Shown here: positions 1 to 8,931 of the stretch, piece by piece
Numbering within the stretch: the stretch's first letter is position 1
How the letters are laid out: the number at the start of each line of letters is the position of its first letter
Source: Pararoseomonas sp. SCSIO 73927
GTDB lineage: Bacteria > Pseudomonadota > Alphaproteobacteria > Acetobacterales > Acetobacteraceae
DNA: 64,000 nt
Assembly (NCBI RefSeq): GCF_037040815.1
Contig: NZ_CP146232.1
Location: forward strand, 4,000,001 to 4,064,000
Direction of reading: 5' to 3'
Made by a program: the position numbers and the translations under genes
The notes under the pieces: model-generated
The model's database searches: none
Seen by the model: the letters and a program-made list of their open reading frames with translations, nothing else
Told to the model about the DNA's origin: nothing

Positions 1-139
1 GAGCCGCGTGAAGGCCGTGGTCCAGAAGGCCGGCGCGGAGCTGAAGGGCTTCGCGCGCTTCCAGCTCGGCGAGGGTATCGAGAAGGAGGCCTCGGACTTC
101 GCCGCCGAGGTGGCCGCCGCCGCGGGCACGGCGGGCTGA
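1..139 (+). CDS. tsf: Elongation factor Ts, C-terminal end (partial)
   Basis: Only the last 45 codons are in the window, read from base 2 to the TGA at 137-139. The tail contains [16 protein letters not shown], the typical C-terminal stretch of EF-Ts, the nucleotide exchange factor that recycles EF-Tu-GDP to EF-Tu-GTP in the cytoplasm. The location immediately before pyrH and frr is the conserved bacterial order (rpsB-tsf-pyrH-frr), which supports the call. The gene begins outside the window. Confidence 0.93.
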   Translation, partial: SRVKAVVQKAGAELKGFARFQLGEGIEKEASDFAAEVAAAAGTAG

Positions 140-295
140 CCGGCCGGCCGGGCCCCGTGCCCGGCCGGTTGCCCCGGCCCGCCGGGGCTTCCTTCGCCGG
201 GCGCTCTCTCGCCCGGCGATCGCCTGCCGGTCCGGTGCTTGCCGCGGCCGGCGGCGCCTTCTAATTTCGCCAGCCGCCCGGGACCGCAGAGAAGA

Positions 296-1015
296 ATGAC
301 CTCCCCTCGCTATAAGCGCGTCCTGCTGAAGGTTTCCGGGGAGGCCCTGATGGGCTCCGGCCAGTACGGGCTGGACAGCACGACCGTGAACGCGATCGCC
401 GAGGACATCGCGGCCGTCACCCGGCTGGGGATCGAGGTCGGGCTCGTGATCGGCGGGGGCAACATCTTCCGCGGCGTCTCGGGCGCCGCTGCCGGGATGG
501 ATCGCGCCCAGGCCGACGGCATGGGCATGCTCGCCACCGTCATCAACGCCCTGGCGATGCAGAACGCGCTGGAGAAGGCGGGCGTGCCGACCCGCGTGCA
601 GTCCGCCATTCCCATGGCCAGCCTCTGCGAGCCCTTCATCCGTCGTCGCGCCGTGCGGCACATGGAGAAGGGGCGGGCGGTGATCTTCGCCGCCGGCACG
701 GGCAACCCCTTCTTCACCACCGACACCGCGGCGGCCCTGCGGGCCGCCGAGATGGGCTGCGACGCCCTGCTGAAGGGCACGCAGGTGGACGGCGTCTACA
801 CCGCCGACCCCCGCAAGAACCCGGAGGCGGAGCGCTACGAGGTGCTGACCTACCTGGACATGCTCTCGCGCGACCTGGCGGTGATGGATGCTGCCGCAAT
901 TTCGCTCGCCCGCGAGAACAAGCTGCCGATCATCGTCTTCAACATCCACGAACCCGGTGCCTTCACCGCCGTCATGAAGGGCGAGGGCAAGTTCACGACG
1001 GTTCACGAGAGCTGA
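296..1015 (+). CDS. pyrH: UMP kinase (uridylate kinase)
   Basis: Phosphorylates UMP to UDP with ATP, in cytoplasmic pyrimidine nucleotide synthesis. The 239-residue product starts [15 protein letters not shown], the N-terminal nucleotide-binding segment of bacterial PyrH, and carries the GGGNIFRG loop and the [15 protein letters not shown] segment of the amino acid kinase fold. The length fits the family (about 240). An upstream in-frame TTG at 239 would add 19 residues rich in Pro and Arg. The ATG at 296 is preferred because it follows a purine-rich AGAGAAGA and gives the usual N-terminus. It lies between tsf and frr, with 10 bp to frr. Confidence 0.96.
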   Translation: MTSPRYKRVLLKVSGEALMGSGQYGLDSTTVNAIAEDIAAVTRLGIEVGLVIGGGNIFRGVSGAAAGMDRAQADGMGMLATVINALAMQNALEKAGVPTRVQSAIPMASLCEPFIRRRAVRHMEKGRAVIFAAGTGNPFFTTDTAAALRAAEMGCDALLKGTQVDGVYTADPRKNPEAERYEVLTYLDMLSRDLAVMDAAAISLARENKLPIIVFNIHEPGAFTAVMKGEGKFTTVHES

Positions 1016-1025
1016 GGGACACGCC

Positions 1026-1598
1026 ATGGCCGCCCCGCCGAACTTCCCCGACCTGCGCAAGGACCTGGTGCGCCGCATGGACGGTGCGATGGAGACCCTG
1101 AAGAAGGAGTTCTCCGGCCTGCGCACCGGGCGCGCCAGCCCGGCCCTGCTGGAGCCGATCCGGGTGGAGGCCTACGGCACGAACCAGCCGCTGAACCAAG
1201 TGGCCGGCATCTCCGTCGCCGGCCCCGGGCTGCTCTCCGTGCAGGTCTTCGACCGCTCCATCACCAAGCAGGTGGAGGTGGCCATCCGCGACGCCAATCT
1301 CGGGCTGAACCCCCAGGCCGAGGGACAGGTGATCCGCGTGCCCCTGCCGCCGCTGACGCAGGAGCGCCGCAACGACCTCGCCAAGCAGGCCGCCCGCTAC
1401 TCCGAGGCTTCGAAGGTCTCCGTCCGCGGCGTGCGCCGCGACGGGATGGAGACGATCAAGGGCTGGGAAACCAAGTCCGAGATCTCCAAGGACGACGCCA
1501 AGCGCTGGTCCGACGACGTGCAGAAGCTGACGGACGAGTACGTCAAGAAGGTGGACGCGGCGCTGTCCGAGAAGGAAAAGGACATCAAGGCCGTCTGA
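1026..1598 (+). CDS. frr: Ribosome recycling factor
   Basis: With EF-G, splits post-termination ribosomes into subunits. The product has 190 residues, slightly above the usual 185. It shows the three-helix-bundle sequence of RRF: LRTGRASPALLEPIRVEAYG near residue 38, the RVPLPPLTQERR segment near residue 105, and a C-terminal KKVDAALSEKEKDI helix. ATG at 1026 lies 10 bp after pyrH, so the two are very probably co-transcribed and probably continue into uppS. Confidence 0.97.
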   Translation: MAAPPNFPDLRKDLVRRMDGAMETLKKEFSGLRTGRASPALLEPIRVEAYGTNQPLNQVAGISVAGPGLLSVQVFDRSITKQVEVAIRDANLGLNPQAEGQVIRVPLPPLTQERRNDLAKQAARYSEASKVSVRGVRRDGMETIKGWETKSEISKDDAKRWSDDVQKLTDEYVKKVDAALSEKEKDIKAV

Positions 1599-1611
1599 GC
1601 CGTCCACCTCC

Positions 1612-2361
1612 ATGAGCGCCGCGACACAGCCCGTCATCACCGCCGGGGGCACCGCCCCGCCCGCGCCCGTCCATGTCGGGATCATCATGGACGGCAACGG
1701 GCGCTGGGCCGCGGCCCGGGGCGTGCCGCGCGCCCTCGGCCACAAGGCCGGGGCGGAGGCGACGCGCCGCGCGGTGGAGGCGGCGGGCCAGCAGGGCGTC
1801 TCCTGGCTCACCCTCTTCGCCTTCAGCAGCGAGAACTGGCGCCGCCCGGCCGACGAGGTGCGGGACCTGACGGGGCTGATGCGCCACTACCTCCGCCACG
1901 AGGTGCGCCAGCTCGTCGAGAACGGGGTCCGGCTGCGCATCATCGGTGACCGCGCCGCCTTCGGGCCGGGGATGATGGCCGAGATCGAGCGGGCCGAGGC
2001 CGAGACGGCGGGGAATACCAAGCTCAACCTCAACGTCGCCCTCTCCTATGGCGGGCGGGCGGAGATCACCGCGGCGGCCCGCCGCCTCGCGAGCCGCGCC
2101 GCCGCAGGCGAGATCGCCCCGGACGCTATCGACGAGGCCGCCCTGGCGAAGGAGCTGGACACGGCGGGGATGCCCGATCCGGACCTGATCATCCGCACCT
2201 CCGGCGAGCAGCGCATCTCCAACTTCCTGCTCTGGCAGTGCGCCTACGCGGAGTTCGTCTTCCAGCCCGTGCTCTGGCCTGACTATGATTCCGGCCACAT
2301 GCGCGAGGCGATCGCCGAGTTCCACCGCCGCGACCGGCGCTTCGGCGCGCGGAATGGCTGA
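1612..2361 (+). CDS. uppS: Undecaprenyl diphosphate synthase (cis-prenyltransferase)
   Basis: Makes the C55 lipid carrier used for peptidoglycan and polysaccharide export by adding isopentenyl units to farnesyl diphosphate. The 249-residue product carries the signature GIIMDGNGRWAAARG, with the catalytic Asp at residue 27. It also has the LTLFAFSSENWRRP substrate segment and the C-terminal PDLIIRTSGEQRISNFLLWQ motif that binds metal and diphosphate. It overlaps the start of cdsA by 8 bp, which suggests translational coupling and fits the shared membrane-lipid role. Confidence 0.97.
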   Translation: MSAATQPVITAGGTAPPAPVHVGIIMDGNGRWAAARGVPRALGHKAGAEATRRAVEAAGQQGVSWLTLFAFSSENWRRPADEVRDLTGLMRHYLRHEVRQLVENGVRLRIIGDRAAFGPGMMAEIERAEAETAGNTKLNLNVALSYGGRAEITAAARRLASRAAAGEIAPDAIDEAALAKELDTAGMPDPDLIIRTSGEQRISNFLLWQCAYAEFVFQPVLWPDYDSGHMREAIAEFHRRDRRFGARNG

Positions 2362-3229
2362 CCCGGCGCCGAGGCCCGGCCCCTCACCGCAAGCGAAGCC
2401 TGGAAAGGACTGGCGCGACCTCCGCAAGCGGGTCCTTTCCGCCCTGGTGCTGGGGCCGGCGGCGCTGCTCTGCGTCTGGCTCGGCGCTAATGCCTACACG
2501 CTGCTGCTCTCCGTCGCGGCGGCGATCCTTACCTGGGAATGGGTGCATCTCTGCGGCCTGCGCACGGCGAAGCTGCCGGGGGCGGGCGTGCCAGCGGCCG
2601 TTTTCGTCGCCGGCGCCCTCTCGGTGGCGGAATTGCCGCTTGCCGCCTGCGTCGTGCTCGGCGGCGGCTTCCTCCTCACCTGGGCCTGGGCGGAGCGGCT
2701 GCGCGGGCGGGACCGGCCGGCCCAGCCGGCGCTGCGGCTCGCACTGGGCGTGCTCTACATCGGCGTCGCCTTCCTCTGCCTCATCGAGCTGCGGCACGAG
2801 AACGAGGCGGGGAGGGCCAACCTCCTCTTCCTCCTGCTCACCGTCTGGGCCAGCGATATCGGCGGCTACGCCGCCGGCCGTGCCTTCGGCGGGCCGAAGC
2901 TCTGGCCGCAGGTCTCCCCGGGCAAGACCTGGTCGGGGGCGGCGGGCGGGCTGCTCCTCGCCATGGGGATCGGTGCCGCCGCGGCGCCCTTCCTCGCCCC
3001 CGGCAGTTCCTGGCGCGCGGCCGCCGTGGCCGCCGTTCTCGCCATCGCCACCCAGGCCGGCGATCTCCTCGAATCCGCCATCAAGCGCCACTTCAAGGTG
3101 AAGGACACCTCCAGCCTCATCCCCGGACACGGGGGCCTGCTGGACCGGCTGGACGGGCTGCTCGCCGCAGCGCCGGCCGCGATGCTCCTCGCCCTGATCC
3201 TGGGCTATGGTGGCGCCCTCTGGCGGTAG
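2354..3229 (+). CDS. cdsA: Phosphatidate cytidylyltransferase (CDP-diglyceride synthase)
   Basis: Forms CDP-diacylglycerol from phosphatidic acid and CTP in the inner membrane, the entry to all phospholipids. The 291-residue protein is largely hydrophobic with about seven or eight membrane segments. It ends in the family signature: QAGDLLESAIKRHFKVKD followed by LIPGHGGLLDRLDG near residues 235-265. The ATG at 2354 inside the end of uppS is chosen. An earlier in-frame start at 2285 would only add an Arg/Ser-rich stretch that is the out-of-frame translation of uppS. Confidence 0.95.
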   Translation: MADPAPRPGPSPQAKPGKDWRDLRKRVLSALVLGPAALLCVWLGANAYTLLLSVAAAILTWEWVHLCGLRTAKLPGAGVPAAVFVAGALSVAELPLAACVVLGGGFLLTWAWAERLRGRDRPAQPALRLALGVLYIGVAFLCLIELRHENEAGRANLLFLLLTVWASDIGGYAAGRAFGGPKLWPQVSPGKTWSGAAGGLLLAMGIGAAAAPFLAPGSSWRAAAVAAVLAIATQAGDLLESAIKRHFKVKDTSSLIPGHGGLLDRLDGLLAAAPAAMLLALILGYGGALWR

Positions 3230-3230
3230 C

Positions 3231-4400
3231 ATGACCAAAACAGTCACCATCCTCGGCGCCACCGGATCGGTCGGGCGCAGCACCCTGGCGCTGCTGGACG
3301 AGGCGGCGGAGGGCGAGTTCGCGGTGGAGGCCCTGGTGGCCGGCCGCGACGCCGCGGGGCTCGCGGTCTGCGCCCGCAAGCACCGGGCCCGCGTGGCCGT
3401 GCTGGCCGACCCGGCCGGGCTGCCCGCGCTGCGCGAGGCCCTGGCCGGCAGCGGGGTCGAGGCCGCGGCGGGCGAGGCGGCGGTGCTGGAGGCCGCCTCT
3501 CGCCCTGTCGACTGGACCATGGCCGCGATCGTCGGCGCCGCAGGGCTCGGACCGACGCTGGCCTCCATCCGCCGCGGCGGCACCCTGGCGCTTGCCAACA
3601 AGGAGGCGCTGGTCTGCGCCGGTGAGATCGTGCTGGCGGCGGTGAGGGAGGCCGGGGCGACGCTGCTGCCCGTGGACTCCGAGCACAACGCCGTCTTCCA
3701 GGCGCTCGACGCCCGCGATCCCGCCATGATCGAGAAGATCATTATCACCGCCTCCGGCGGCCCCTTCCGTACGGCCACCGAGGCGGAGATGCGGGCGGCG
3801 ACGCCCGAGCGCGCCCTGAAGCACCCCGTCTGGTCCATGGGCGCCAAGATCAGCATCGACAGCGCCACCATGTTCAACAAGGGGCTGGAGGTGATCGAGG
3901 CCGCCCGCCTTTTCCCCGTGGCGCCCGCGCAGATCGAGGTGCTGGTCCACCCGCAATCCACTGTGCACGGGATGGTGCAGTACGCGGACGGTTCGCTGCT
4001 GGCCCATCTCGGCTCCCCGGACATGCGGACGCCCATCGCCCACGCCCTGGCCTGGCCGCACCGCATGAAGGCCGACGTGCCGAAGCTCGACCTCGCCGCC
4101 CTCGGCCGGCTGGAGTTCTCCGCCCCGGACGAGGTGCGCTTCCCCGCGCTGCGCCTGGCGCGGGAGGCCTTGCTGGCGGGGGCGGGGGTCCCCACCATCC
4201 TCAATGCGGCGAACGAGGTGGCGGTGGAGCGCTTCCTCTCCCGGCGCCTGGGCTTCCTGGACATCGCCCGGGTGGTCGAGGCGACGATGGAGCGGCTGGG
4301 GGCGCCCGCCCTGCCCACGCTCGACGCCGTTCTCGCCCTCGACGCTGAGGCGCGGGCCGAGGCCGCCCGGATCGCCGGCCGGCTCGGCCTCGCCGCCTGA
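3231..4400 (+). CDS. dxr: 1-deoxy-D-xylulose 5-phosphate reductoisomerase
   Basis: Catalyses the committed NADPH-dependent step of the non-mevalonate isoprenoid pathway (DXP to MEP), which feeds the UppS lipid carrier next door. The 389-residue product has the NADPH-binding GATGSVG loop at residues 9-15, and PVDSEHNAVFQ with the metal-ligand Asp near residue 149. It also has the SGGPF and HPVWSMGAKISIDSATMFNK substrate loops and the NEVAVERFL segment. Length matches the family. ATG at 3231 directly follows the cdsA stop. A start at 3207 inside cdsA would add eight unconserved residues. Confidence 0.97.
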   Translation: MTKTVTILGATGSVGRSTLALLDEAAEGEFAVEALVAGRDAAGLAVCARKHRARVAVLADPAGLPALREALAGSGVEAAAGEAAVLEAASRPVDWTMAAIVGAAGLGPTLASIRRGGTLALANKEALVCAGEIVLAAVREAGATLLPVDSEHNAVFQALDARDPAMIEKIIITASGGPFRTATEAEMRAATPERALKHPVWSMGAKISIDSATMFNKGLEVIEAARLFPVAPAQIEVLVHPQSTVHGMVQYADGSLLAHLGSPDMRTPIAHALAWPHRMKADVPKLDLAALGRLEFSAPDEVRFPALRLAREALLAGAGVPTILNAANEVAVERFLSRRLGFLDIARVVEATMERLGAPALPTLDAVLALDAEARAEAARIAGRLGLAA

Positions 4401-4465
4401 ACCGGCCCAGCTTCACCGCCCCAACCCCCCCCGCCCTAACCTTTAGGCCCGATCCAGGACCCACC

Positions 4466-5593
4466 GTGGAATTCCTCCCCGAACCCTTCCGCACCGTGCT
4501 CGCCTTCGTGGTGGTGCTCGGCGTGCTCGTCTTCTTCCACGAGCTGGGCCATTACGGCGCCGCCCGCTGGCGGGGCATTTTCGTGGAGAAGTTCTCCATC
4601 GGCTTCGGCCGCTCCATCGCGGCCTGGACGGACCGGCGCGGCACGGAGTGGCAGATCGGCTGGCTGCCGCTCGGCGGCTACGTCAAGCTCTACGGGCAGG
4701 ATGGCGCGGGCGACGTGACCGATTCGGCCGATGTCGCCCCCGCGAACGACCCGCGCGGCCCGCGCTACCACGACAAGCCCGTGGGTGACCGCGCCATCGT
4801 CGTCGCGGCCGGGCCGATCGCCAATTTCGTCCTGGCCGCGGTGCTCTTCTCCGCCCTGTTCATCGCGGTGGGGCGGCCGGTGGGGAACACCACTGTCGCC
4901 TCCGTGGTGGAGGGCGGGGCGGCCCAGACGGCGGGGATCCTGCCGGGCGACCGGATCCTGGCGCTGGACGAGAGCGCTGTGACCCGCTTCGAGCAGGTGC
5001 AGGCCTATATCCAGCCGCGCGCCAACCAGCCCGTGACCGTGCGCGTGCTGCGAGAGGGGCAGGAGCGCAGCCTGACCGCGACCCCCATCCCGCGCCCCGG
5101 CACGGCGGAGGGCGCGGCGCCGGTCGGCATGCTCGGGATCGGCGGCGGCGTGCCGACCTACGAGAGGACGGACCCGTTCTCCGCGATCTGGAGCGGGATC
5201 GCCTACACGGGTGAGATCACCGTGGGCACCCTGGGCGGGATCTGGCAGATGATCTCCGGCCAGCGCGGCACGGAGGAGATCGGCGGGCCGCTGCGGATTG
5301 CCCAGCTTTCCGGGCAGGTGGCATCGCTCGGCCTGCCTACCCTGATCAACTTCATGGCCGTGCTCTCGGTCAACCTCGCCCTCATCAACCTCTTCCCGAT
5401 TCCTGTGCTGGATGGCGGCCACCTCGTCTTCTATGCGCTGGAAGCCATTCGCGGCCGGCCGCTGCCGCCGCGGGCGGTGGAGTACGGGTTCCGGGCAGGG
5501 CTGGCCGTGCTGGCCACGCTCTTCATCTTCGCGACCTGGAACGACCTCTCCAGCTTCGGCCTGTTCCGCTGGGTCAACGGGCTTTTCGGCTGA
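4466..5593 (+). CDS. rseP: RIP metalloprotease RseP (site-2 protease)
   Basis: An inner-membrane zinc protease that cuts transmembrane substrates such as anti-sigma factors and signal peptides. The 375-residue product has the zinc motif HELGH at residues 25-29 within the first membrane helix. A PDZ domain lies around residues 120-200 (GGAAQTAGILPGDRILALDE), and the second catalytic element NLFPIPVLDGGH is near residue 310. There is one PDZ domain rather than the two of E. coli RseP (about 450 residues), as in the shorter alphaproteobacterial form. The start is GTG at 4466. The position before bamA is conserved. Confidence 0.95.
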   Translation: MEFLPEPFRTVLAFVVVLGVLVFFHELGHYGAARWRGIFVEKFSIGFGRSIAAWTDRRGTEWQIGWLPLGGYVKLYGQDGAGDVTDSADVAPANDPRGPRYHDKPVGDRAIVVAAGPIANFVLAAVLFSALFIAVGRPVGNTTVASVVEGGAAQTAGILPGDRILALDESAVTRFEQVQAYIQPRANQPVTVRVLREGQERSLTATPIPRPGTAEGAAPVGMLGIGGGVPTYERTDPFSAIWSGIAYTGEITVGTLGGIWQMISGQRGTEEIGGPLRIAQLSGQVASLGLPTLINFMAVLSVNLALINLFPIPVLDGGHLVFYALEAIRGRPLPPRAVEYGFRAGLAVLATLFIFATWNDLSSFGLFRWVNGLFG

Positions 5594-5773
5594 GGGCACG
5601 GCCGCCAGGCGGGGGGCCTTTGGGGCCCGGGACCTCAGCGAATCACCCATCGAATGCCTAAACGCCACATTATCCGGGAGATGTGACTGAAACCTTCACG
5701 GGGGTGGCAACACGTAGCCCCCTCCGCTAGGTTGCGGCCCCGCGAACCGGAACCGCCGGCACAGGATCACGCC

Positions 5774-8116
5774 TTGCACGCCTCGCCTTTCTCCCGGGCC
5801 TTCCTCCTGGCCGCCACCTGCCTCGTGCCGGTTCTCTCCGTTGCCGAGGCCGACGCGCAGACCCGCCGCGGCGGACAGGCGCCCCAGCGACCTGCCGCCC
5901 GGCCGGCCTCCGGCACGGTCCAGGCCATCGACATCCAGGGCAACCAGCGCATCGAGGCGGACACCATCCGCTCCTACATGCTGCTGCAGCCAGGCGATGC
6001 CTTCGAGGGCGACCGGCTCGACCGCTCGCTCCGCACCCTCTACGCCACCGGCCTGTTCCGGGACGTGCGCGTGGCCCGGCAGGGCGACCGGATCCTCGTC
6101 ACGGTCGAGGAGAATCCGATCGTCAACCGGGTCGCCTTCGAGGGGAACAGCAAGCTCTCGGACGACAACCTGCGCGACGCGACCCAGCTCCGGTCCCGCG
6201 CGGTCTTCACCACGCAGGCGGCGCAGGCCGACCGCGCGCGGATTCTCGAGGCCTATGCCCGTCGCGGCCGCCTCTCCGCGACCGTCGAGCCGAAGATCAT
6301 CCAGCTCGACCAGAACCGCGTGGACATCGTCTACGAGATCGTCGAGGCCGATGTGGCGCTGATCAGCCGCATCAACTTCGTCGGCAACCGCAGCGTCTCC
6401 GACAGCCGGCTGAAGGAGATCGTGGCCTCGCGCGAGGGTGCCTGGTACCGGCCCTTCTCCTCCAGCGACACCTACGATCCCGAGCGGCTGAACTTCGACC
6501 GCGAGCTGCTGCGCCGCTTCTACCTGCGCCAGGGCTATGCCGACGTGAACGTCACCGGCGCCTCCGCCGAGCTGTCGCCGGACCGCTCCGGCTTCTTCGT
6601 GACCTACACGATCAGCGAGGGGCGGCGGTACCGGCTGGGCAAGGTCGAGACGACCTCCTCGCTCCGCAACGTCACAGCGGACCAGCTGCGCCCGACGGTC
6701 GATGTCTCCTCCGGCGACTGGTACGACGGCGACGCTGTGGAGCGCATCTCCGAAACCCTCTCGGACCGCGCCAACGCCCTCGGCGCGCCCTTCGTGGAGG
6801 TGACGCCACGCATCGTCCGCAACACCGAGGCCGGTACGGTGGACATCACCTTCGAGGTGAAGGAGGGCAACCGCCTCTACGTCGAGCGCATCGACATCAC
6901 CGGCAACGTCCGCACGCAGGACCGGGTGATCCGTCGCGAGTTCCGGCTCGCCGAAGGCGACGCCTTCAACGCCGCGCTCGTCCGCCGCTCACGCCAGCGC
7001 ATCCGCGACCTCGGCTACTTCAACGACGCCACCATTACGACCAACCCCGGCTCGGCGCCGGACCGCGTGGTGCTCAGCGCCGGCGTCTCGGAGCGGGCGA
7101 CGGGCGAGGTCTCGCTCGGCGGCGGCTACTCCACCGATGCCGGCGCGCTGGCCGATCTCGGGCTTCGCGAGCGCAACCTGCTCGGCACCGGCATCGACAG
7201 CCGCATCAACGGCGTGATCGCGCAGCGCCGCAGCCAGCTCGACCTATCGGTCACCGACCCGTCCTTCCAGGACCGCAACCTCGCCGTGGGCGCGGATGTG
7301 TTTTATATCAACCGTAACCTGACGACCTATTCGGGCTACGAGGAGCGCCGCTACGGCTTCTCGCTGCGCGCGGGCTACGAGTTCAACGAGTATCTGCGGC
7401 AGTCCTGGGCCTACACCCTGTCCAACCGCAACATCTACAACATCGATCCCAACTCCTCGATCTACATCCGGGAGCAGGCAGGCTCGACGCTGCTGTCCCA
7501 GATCGGGCAGACCCTCACCTATGACCGCCGCGACAGCCGCATCGACCCGCACAGCGGCTACCTGCTGCGGGTCGGCACCGACGTGGCCGGCCTTGGTGGC
7601 GACGTGAGCTACGTGCGCGGCCGCCTCGACGGCTCCTACTACATCCCCTTCGAGCGCTGGCTCGGCGACCCGAACTACGTGCTCGCGATCCAGGGCTCCG
7701 TCGGCTACCTGGAGCCCTTCGGCGGGAAGGACGAGCGCATCGTCGACCGCTTCTTCCTCGGCGGCGAGAACCTGCGCGGCTTCGAGGTGGCCGGCGCCGG
7801 CCCGCGCGATCTGCGGACGCGCGACAGCCTCGGCGGCCGCTTCCTCTATACCCAGACCACCGAGTTCCGCTTCCCCCTGCCGATCCCGGACGAGATTGGG
7901 ATCACCGGCCGCGCCTTCGTCGACGTTGGTGGCCTGAGCGGCAGCAGCAGCGGGAGCAACATCGCCGACACCTCCACGCCGCGCGTCGGCGCGGGCGTCG
8001 GCGTCTCCTGGCGGAGCCCCTTCGGCCTGATCAACCTCGATTTCGCCCAGGCGGTGGTCAAGGAATCCTATGACCAGACGCAGTTCTTCCGCTTCGGCTT
8101 CGGCACGCGGTTCTGA
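5774..8116 (+). CDS. bamA: Outer membrane protein assembly factor BamA
   Basis: The central subunit of the beta-barrel assembly machine in the outer membrane. The product has about 780 residues. A signal peptide (SRAFLLAATCLVPVLS...ADA) is followed by five POTRA repeats over roughly residues 40-395 (for example VQAIDIQGNQRIEADTIRSY). A C-terminal Omp85 beta-barrel has the lid-lock motif as LRGFEVAGAG, and the protein ends in Phe (FRFGFGTRF). I chose TTG at 5774 because it begins the signal peptide and follows AGGA. A TTG at 5732 would add 14 charged residues. No transcription signal was recognised in the 180 bp upstream. Confidence 0.96.
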   Translation: MHASPFSRAFLLAATCLVPVLSVAEADAQTRRGGQAPQRPAARPASGTVQAIDIQGNQRIEADTIRSYMLLQPGDAFEGDRLDRSLRTLYATGLFRDVRVARQGDRILVTVEENPIVNRVAFEGNSKLSDDNLRDATQLRSRAVFTTQAAQADRARILEAYARRGRLSATVEPKIIQLDQNRVDIVYEIVEADVALISRINFVGNRSVSDSRLKEIVASREGAWYRPFSSSDTYDPERLNFDRELLRRFYLRQGYADVNVTGASAELSPDRSGFFVTYTISEGRRYRLGKVETTSSLRNVTADQLRPTVDVSSGDWYDGDAVERISETLSDRANALGAPFVEVTPRIVRNTEAGTVDITFEVKEGNRLYVERIDITGNVRTQDRVIRREFRLAEGDAFNAALVRRSRQRIRDLGYFNDATITTNPGSAPDRVVLSAGVSERATGEVSLGGGYSTDAGALADLGLRERNLLGTGIDSRINGVIAQRRSQLDLSVTDPSFQDRNLAVGADVFYINRNLTTYSGYEERRYGFSLRAGYEFNEYLRQSWAYTLSNRNIYNIDPNSSIYIREQAGSTLLSQIGQTLTYDRRDSRIDPHSGYLLRVGTDVAGLGGDVSYVRGRLDGSYYIPFERWLGDPNYVLAIQGSVGYLEPFGGKDERIVDRFFLGGENLRGFEVAGAGPRDLRTRDSLGGRFLYTQTTEFRFPLPIPDEIGITGRAFVDVGGLSGSSSGSNIADTSTPRVGAGVGVSWRSPFGLINLDFAQAVVKESYDQTQFFRFGFGTRF

Positions 8117-8138
8117 GAACGAGAGGACTGGAGTTCCC

Positions 8139-8927
8139 ATGATGTCCGCGCGCCCCGCGCTCGCCGCTCTTGCGGCCCTCCTGATCCCTGCCGGCAGTGC
8201 CCTGGCGCAGAACGACCCGGGCTTCTTCATCCCGCCCCAGGGTGGCGGCGGCGGAGGGCAGTCCCGCCCGGCCCAGCAGCAGCAACAGCAGCCGCAGCGT
8301 CCGCCGCAGCGTCCGCAGCAAGCCCAGCAGCGCCCGCAGCCGAACCCCGCCCCGCTGCCCCCCGGCCAGCCGCCGCCGGCCGCCGTGGTGGGCATCGTGG
8401 ACGTGCCGGAGATCCAGCGGAACTCCACCGCCTTCAACGCGGTGCGCGAGGAGATCGAAAAGCGGCGCCAGAAGCTGAACGATGACCTGCAGCGCGAGCA
8501 GACCCGCTGGCGCGAGGAGCAGCAGGCCCTTGCCAACCAGCGCGCCACGATGAACCCCGAGCAGCTCCGCACGAAGGAGCGGGAGCTGCAGGAGCGGATC
8601 ACCGACAGCCAGCGCGTCTTCCGCGACCGGTCCCGCGCGATCGAGCAGGTGGCCCAGGGCGCGCTGCAGGAGATCGAGCAGGCCCTGGCCGTGGTCATCC
8701 GCCAGGTGGCGGCCAGCCGCAACGTGAACCTCGTGCTGCCCCGCCCGCTGGTGATCTTCAACGACGCGCCCTTCGATCTGACGGACGAGATCAGCCAGCA
8801 GGTGAACCGCGTGCTGCGCAACGTGACCCTGCCGCCGGAGGGCCAGGCCCCGGCCGCAGCGCCTGCGGCCCAGGGCGCCCAGCAGCCCGCGCGCCCCGCC
8901 CAGCAGCAGCCGCAGCAGCGCCGCTAA
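8139..8927 (+). CDS. OmpH/Skp-family periplasmic chaperone with Pro/Gln-rich linker
   Basis: Skp-type chaperones carry unfolded outer-membrane proteins across the periplasm, and this gene sits between bamA and lpxD as ompH usually does. The 262-residue product has a signal peptide ending near SALAQ. An unusual Gly/Pro/Gln-rich stretch at about residues 25-85 includes runs of Q and repeated QRP. An OmpH-like part follows, beginning VVGIVDVPEIQRNS with a long charged coiled coil (residues about 100-180). The C-terminus is again Ala/Gln/Pro-rich. ATG at 8139 follows a GAGAGGACTGGAG ribosome site. Prediction of the chaperone role rests on position and coiled coil; the low-complexity parts are not typical of Skp. 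Confidence 0.85.
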   Translation: MMSARPALAALAALLIPAGSALAQNDPGFFIPPQGGGGGGQSRPAQQQQQQPQRPPQRPQQAQQRPQPNPAPLPPGQPPPAAVVGIVDVPEIQRNSTAFNAVREEIEKRRQKLNDDLQREQTRWREEQQALANQRATMNPEQLRTKERELQERITDSQRVFRDRSRAIEQVAQGALQEIEQALAVVIRQVAASRNVNLVLPRPLVIFNDAPFDLTDEISQQVNRVLRNVTLPPEGQAPAAAPAAQGAQQPARPAQQQPQQRR

Positions 8928-8931
8928 GGGC

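Noticed and set aside
2384..4318. Long open frame (644 codons) on the minus strand across cdsA and dxr
   Set aside because: It is antisense to two unmistakable genes and its residues are the Ala/Arg/Ser/Pro bias expected of GC-rich antisense translation.
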